From: Treponema sp.
GTDB lineage: Bacteria > Spirochaetota > Spirochaetia > Treponematales > Treponemataceae
DNA: 24,153 bases
Assembly (NCBI GenBank): GCA_022510885.1
Contig: JAFLSP010000001.1
Coordinates: forward strand, 10,456 to 34,608
Direction: 5' to 3'
Position numbers and translations under genes: made by a program. A model generated the notes under the pieces. It worked only from the letters and a program-made list of their open reading frames with translations. It had not been told where the DNA came from and did not search any database. Below are positions 23,528-24,153 of this stretch, piece by piece (position 1 is the stretch's first letter; each line of letters starts with the position of its first letter).

Positions 23528-24039
23528 AACTCCACCCCCGCGCGCGCGGCGGCACCGGCATCAAACGGATGCCGGCACTTGCGCATCTCCGTCACGTAAT
23601 CGGCGCGCGCAAGGAATGACGCAGGCGGCTCGCGCCCAGTCAGCACGACCTCAAGGTGCGGCGGCACGGCGGCGAGGAAATCGTCCACGTCCCCGCGCAC
23701 GACAAAGCCGCCCGCATAGGCGGCGCAGATTTCGTCCAATACGAGCAGGGCCGGCGAGGAAGAAGCCGCGCACTGCGCACGTGCGGCGGCGAAATGCTCA
23801 TTGCATATCTCCTTCGTCGCTTCCCGCTCCGCGTCTGTCATCTGCGCGGTGAAGCGCTTGCCTGCCTTGCCGCGCAGAACCGTCACGCCAAGCCGCCCGA
23901 GCGCGCGCACCTCGCCCGTCTCCCGCCCCTTGAGGAACTGCACGACCACCACGCGCCACCCGTTCCCCGCCGCGCGCAACGCCATGCCGAGCGCGGCAGT
24001 CGTCTTGCCCTTTCCGTCACCGTAATACAGATGCACCAT
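23524..24039 (-). CDS. cobO: Cob(I)alamin adenosyltransferase (CobO/BtuR type)
   Basis: 171 residues. The P-loop GDGKGKTT (7-14) right after MVHLYY, then ALGMALRAAGNGWRVVVVQFLKG, LLVLDEICAA (Walker B) and VVLTGREPP are the signature of the CobO family, which attaches the adenosyl group to cob(I)alamin or corrinoid precursors. The ATG at 24039 gives the usual short N-terminus. An alternative ATG at 24087 adds 16 residues and overlaps the preceding stop as ATGA, the coupling style used elsewhere in this window, so it cannot be excluded. A -10-like TATACT ends 6 nt before the chosen ATG. It is followed by cbiC with a 4-nt overlap. Confidence 0.92.
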   Translation of the reverse strand: MVHLYYGDGKGKTTAALGMALRAAGNGWRVVVVQFLKGRETGEVRALGRLGVTVLRGKAGKRFTAQMTDAEREATKEICNEHFAAARAQCAASSSPALLVLDEICAAYAGGFVVRGDVDDFLAAVPPHLEVVLTGREPPASFLARADYVTEMRKCRHPFDAGAAARAGVEF

Positions 24040-24045
24040 GCTCCC

Positions 24046-24054
24046 AGTATAGCA
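24046..24054 (-). promoter_or_regulatory. Possible extended -10 element for cobO-cbiC
   Basis: Minus strand TGC followed by TATACT (24051-24046), 6 nt before the ATG at 24039. No clear -35. If used, the cobO message would be leaderless. Confidence 0.4.
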
Positions 24055-24083
24055 CACGGCGCGAGACTTTGACAGCGTGACCA

Positions 24084-24153
24084 TCATGGGAAACGCTCGC
24101 GGCTGTCCGCGCCGAAAACGACGCGGTACACCGCGTCCATGTCGAGCGAGGCA
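24084..24153 (-). CDS. 3' end of an upstream gene, possibly cobyric acid synthase
   Basis: The frame is open from the right edge to a TGA at 24086-24084 and reads ASLDMDAVYRVVFGADSRER followed by FP. The 'LDMDAVYRVV' ending resembles the C-terminus of CobQ/CbiP (cobyric acid synthase), which would fit beside cobO and cbiC, but 22 residues are too few to be sure. Its stop overlaps the alternative cobO ATG at 24087. Confidence 0.5.
   Translation of the reverse strand, partial: ASLDMDAVYRVVFGADSRERFP

Overview
The window reads as chromosomal DNA of a GC-rich, Treponema-like spirochaete. Three things point there: a giant GreA (about 900 residues) preceded by a TPR gene, which is a spirochaete architecture; a pair of Wzi-like outer-membrane barrels; and a small BspA-type leucine-rich-repeat protein. 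Genus is an inference; I could not run a search. High GC3 produces many long antisense open frames, which I left out. Nearly all of the window is housekeeping or envelope genes. I see no CRISPR array, insertion sequence, prophage, tRNA or rRNA.

Layout. 1-262: degenerate 42-bp tandem repeat. 323-2231 (+): rlpA and thiI. 2228-7021 (-): a glycosyltransferase followed downstream by two outer-membrane barrel genes, a likely envelope/glycan operon. 7032-7074: overlapping divergent promoters. 7082-9885 (+): family-4-type uracil-DNA glycosylase and priA, overlapping by ATGA. 9887-16465 (-): a tightly coupled seven-gene run, dxs-folP-cdaA-cdaR-acpS-DUF2225-truA, combining isoprenoid precursors, folate, cyclic-di-AMP, acyl-carrier-protein activation and tRNA modification. 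16481-16519: a strong intrinsic terminator directly in front of the dxs ribosome-binding site. 16543-16632 (-): a 29-residue very basic ribosomal-type peptide, and 16709-16903 (-) rpoZ (omega), each with a near-consensus promoter. 16904-17636: the largest non-coding gap, with a 24-bp degenerate tandem repeat. 17637-21284 (+): TPR gene and giant greA, ended by a textbook terminator. 21327-22774 (-): LRR gene translationally coupled to xthA. 22844-24153 (-): cobalamin genes (cbiC, cobO and the 3' end of a further gene running off the edge).

The most interesting reading is of gene expression. dxs appears to start at an ATT codon behind a strong Shine-Dalgarno, and that Shine-Dalgarno sits immediately after the T-tract of the terminator, leaving no space for a promoter, so the operon should depend on read-through or an internal promoter. 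Several genes (udg, the TPR gene, cobO) have a good -10 only 6-14 nt before the start codon and no properly spaced Shine-Dalgarno, suggesting leaderless or nearly leaderless transcripts. Non-ATG starts are frequent (GTG for cdaA, folP and the small ribosomal protein; TTG for cbiC; ATT for dxs).
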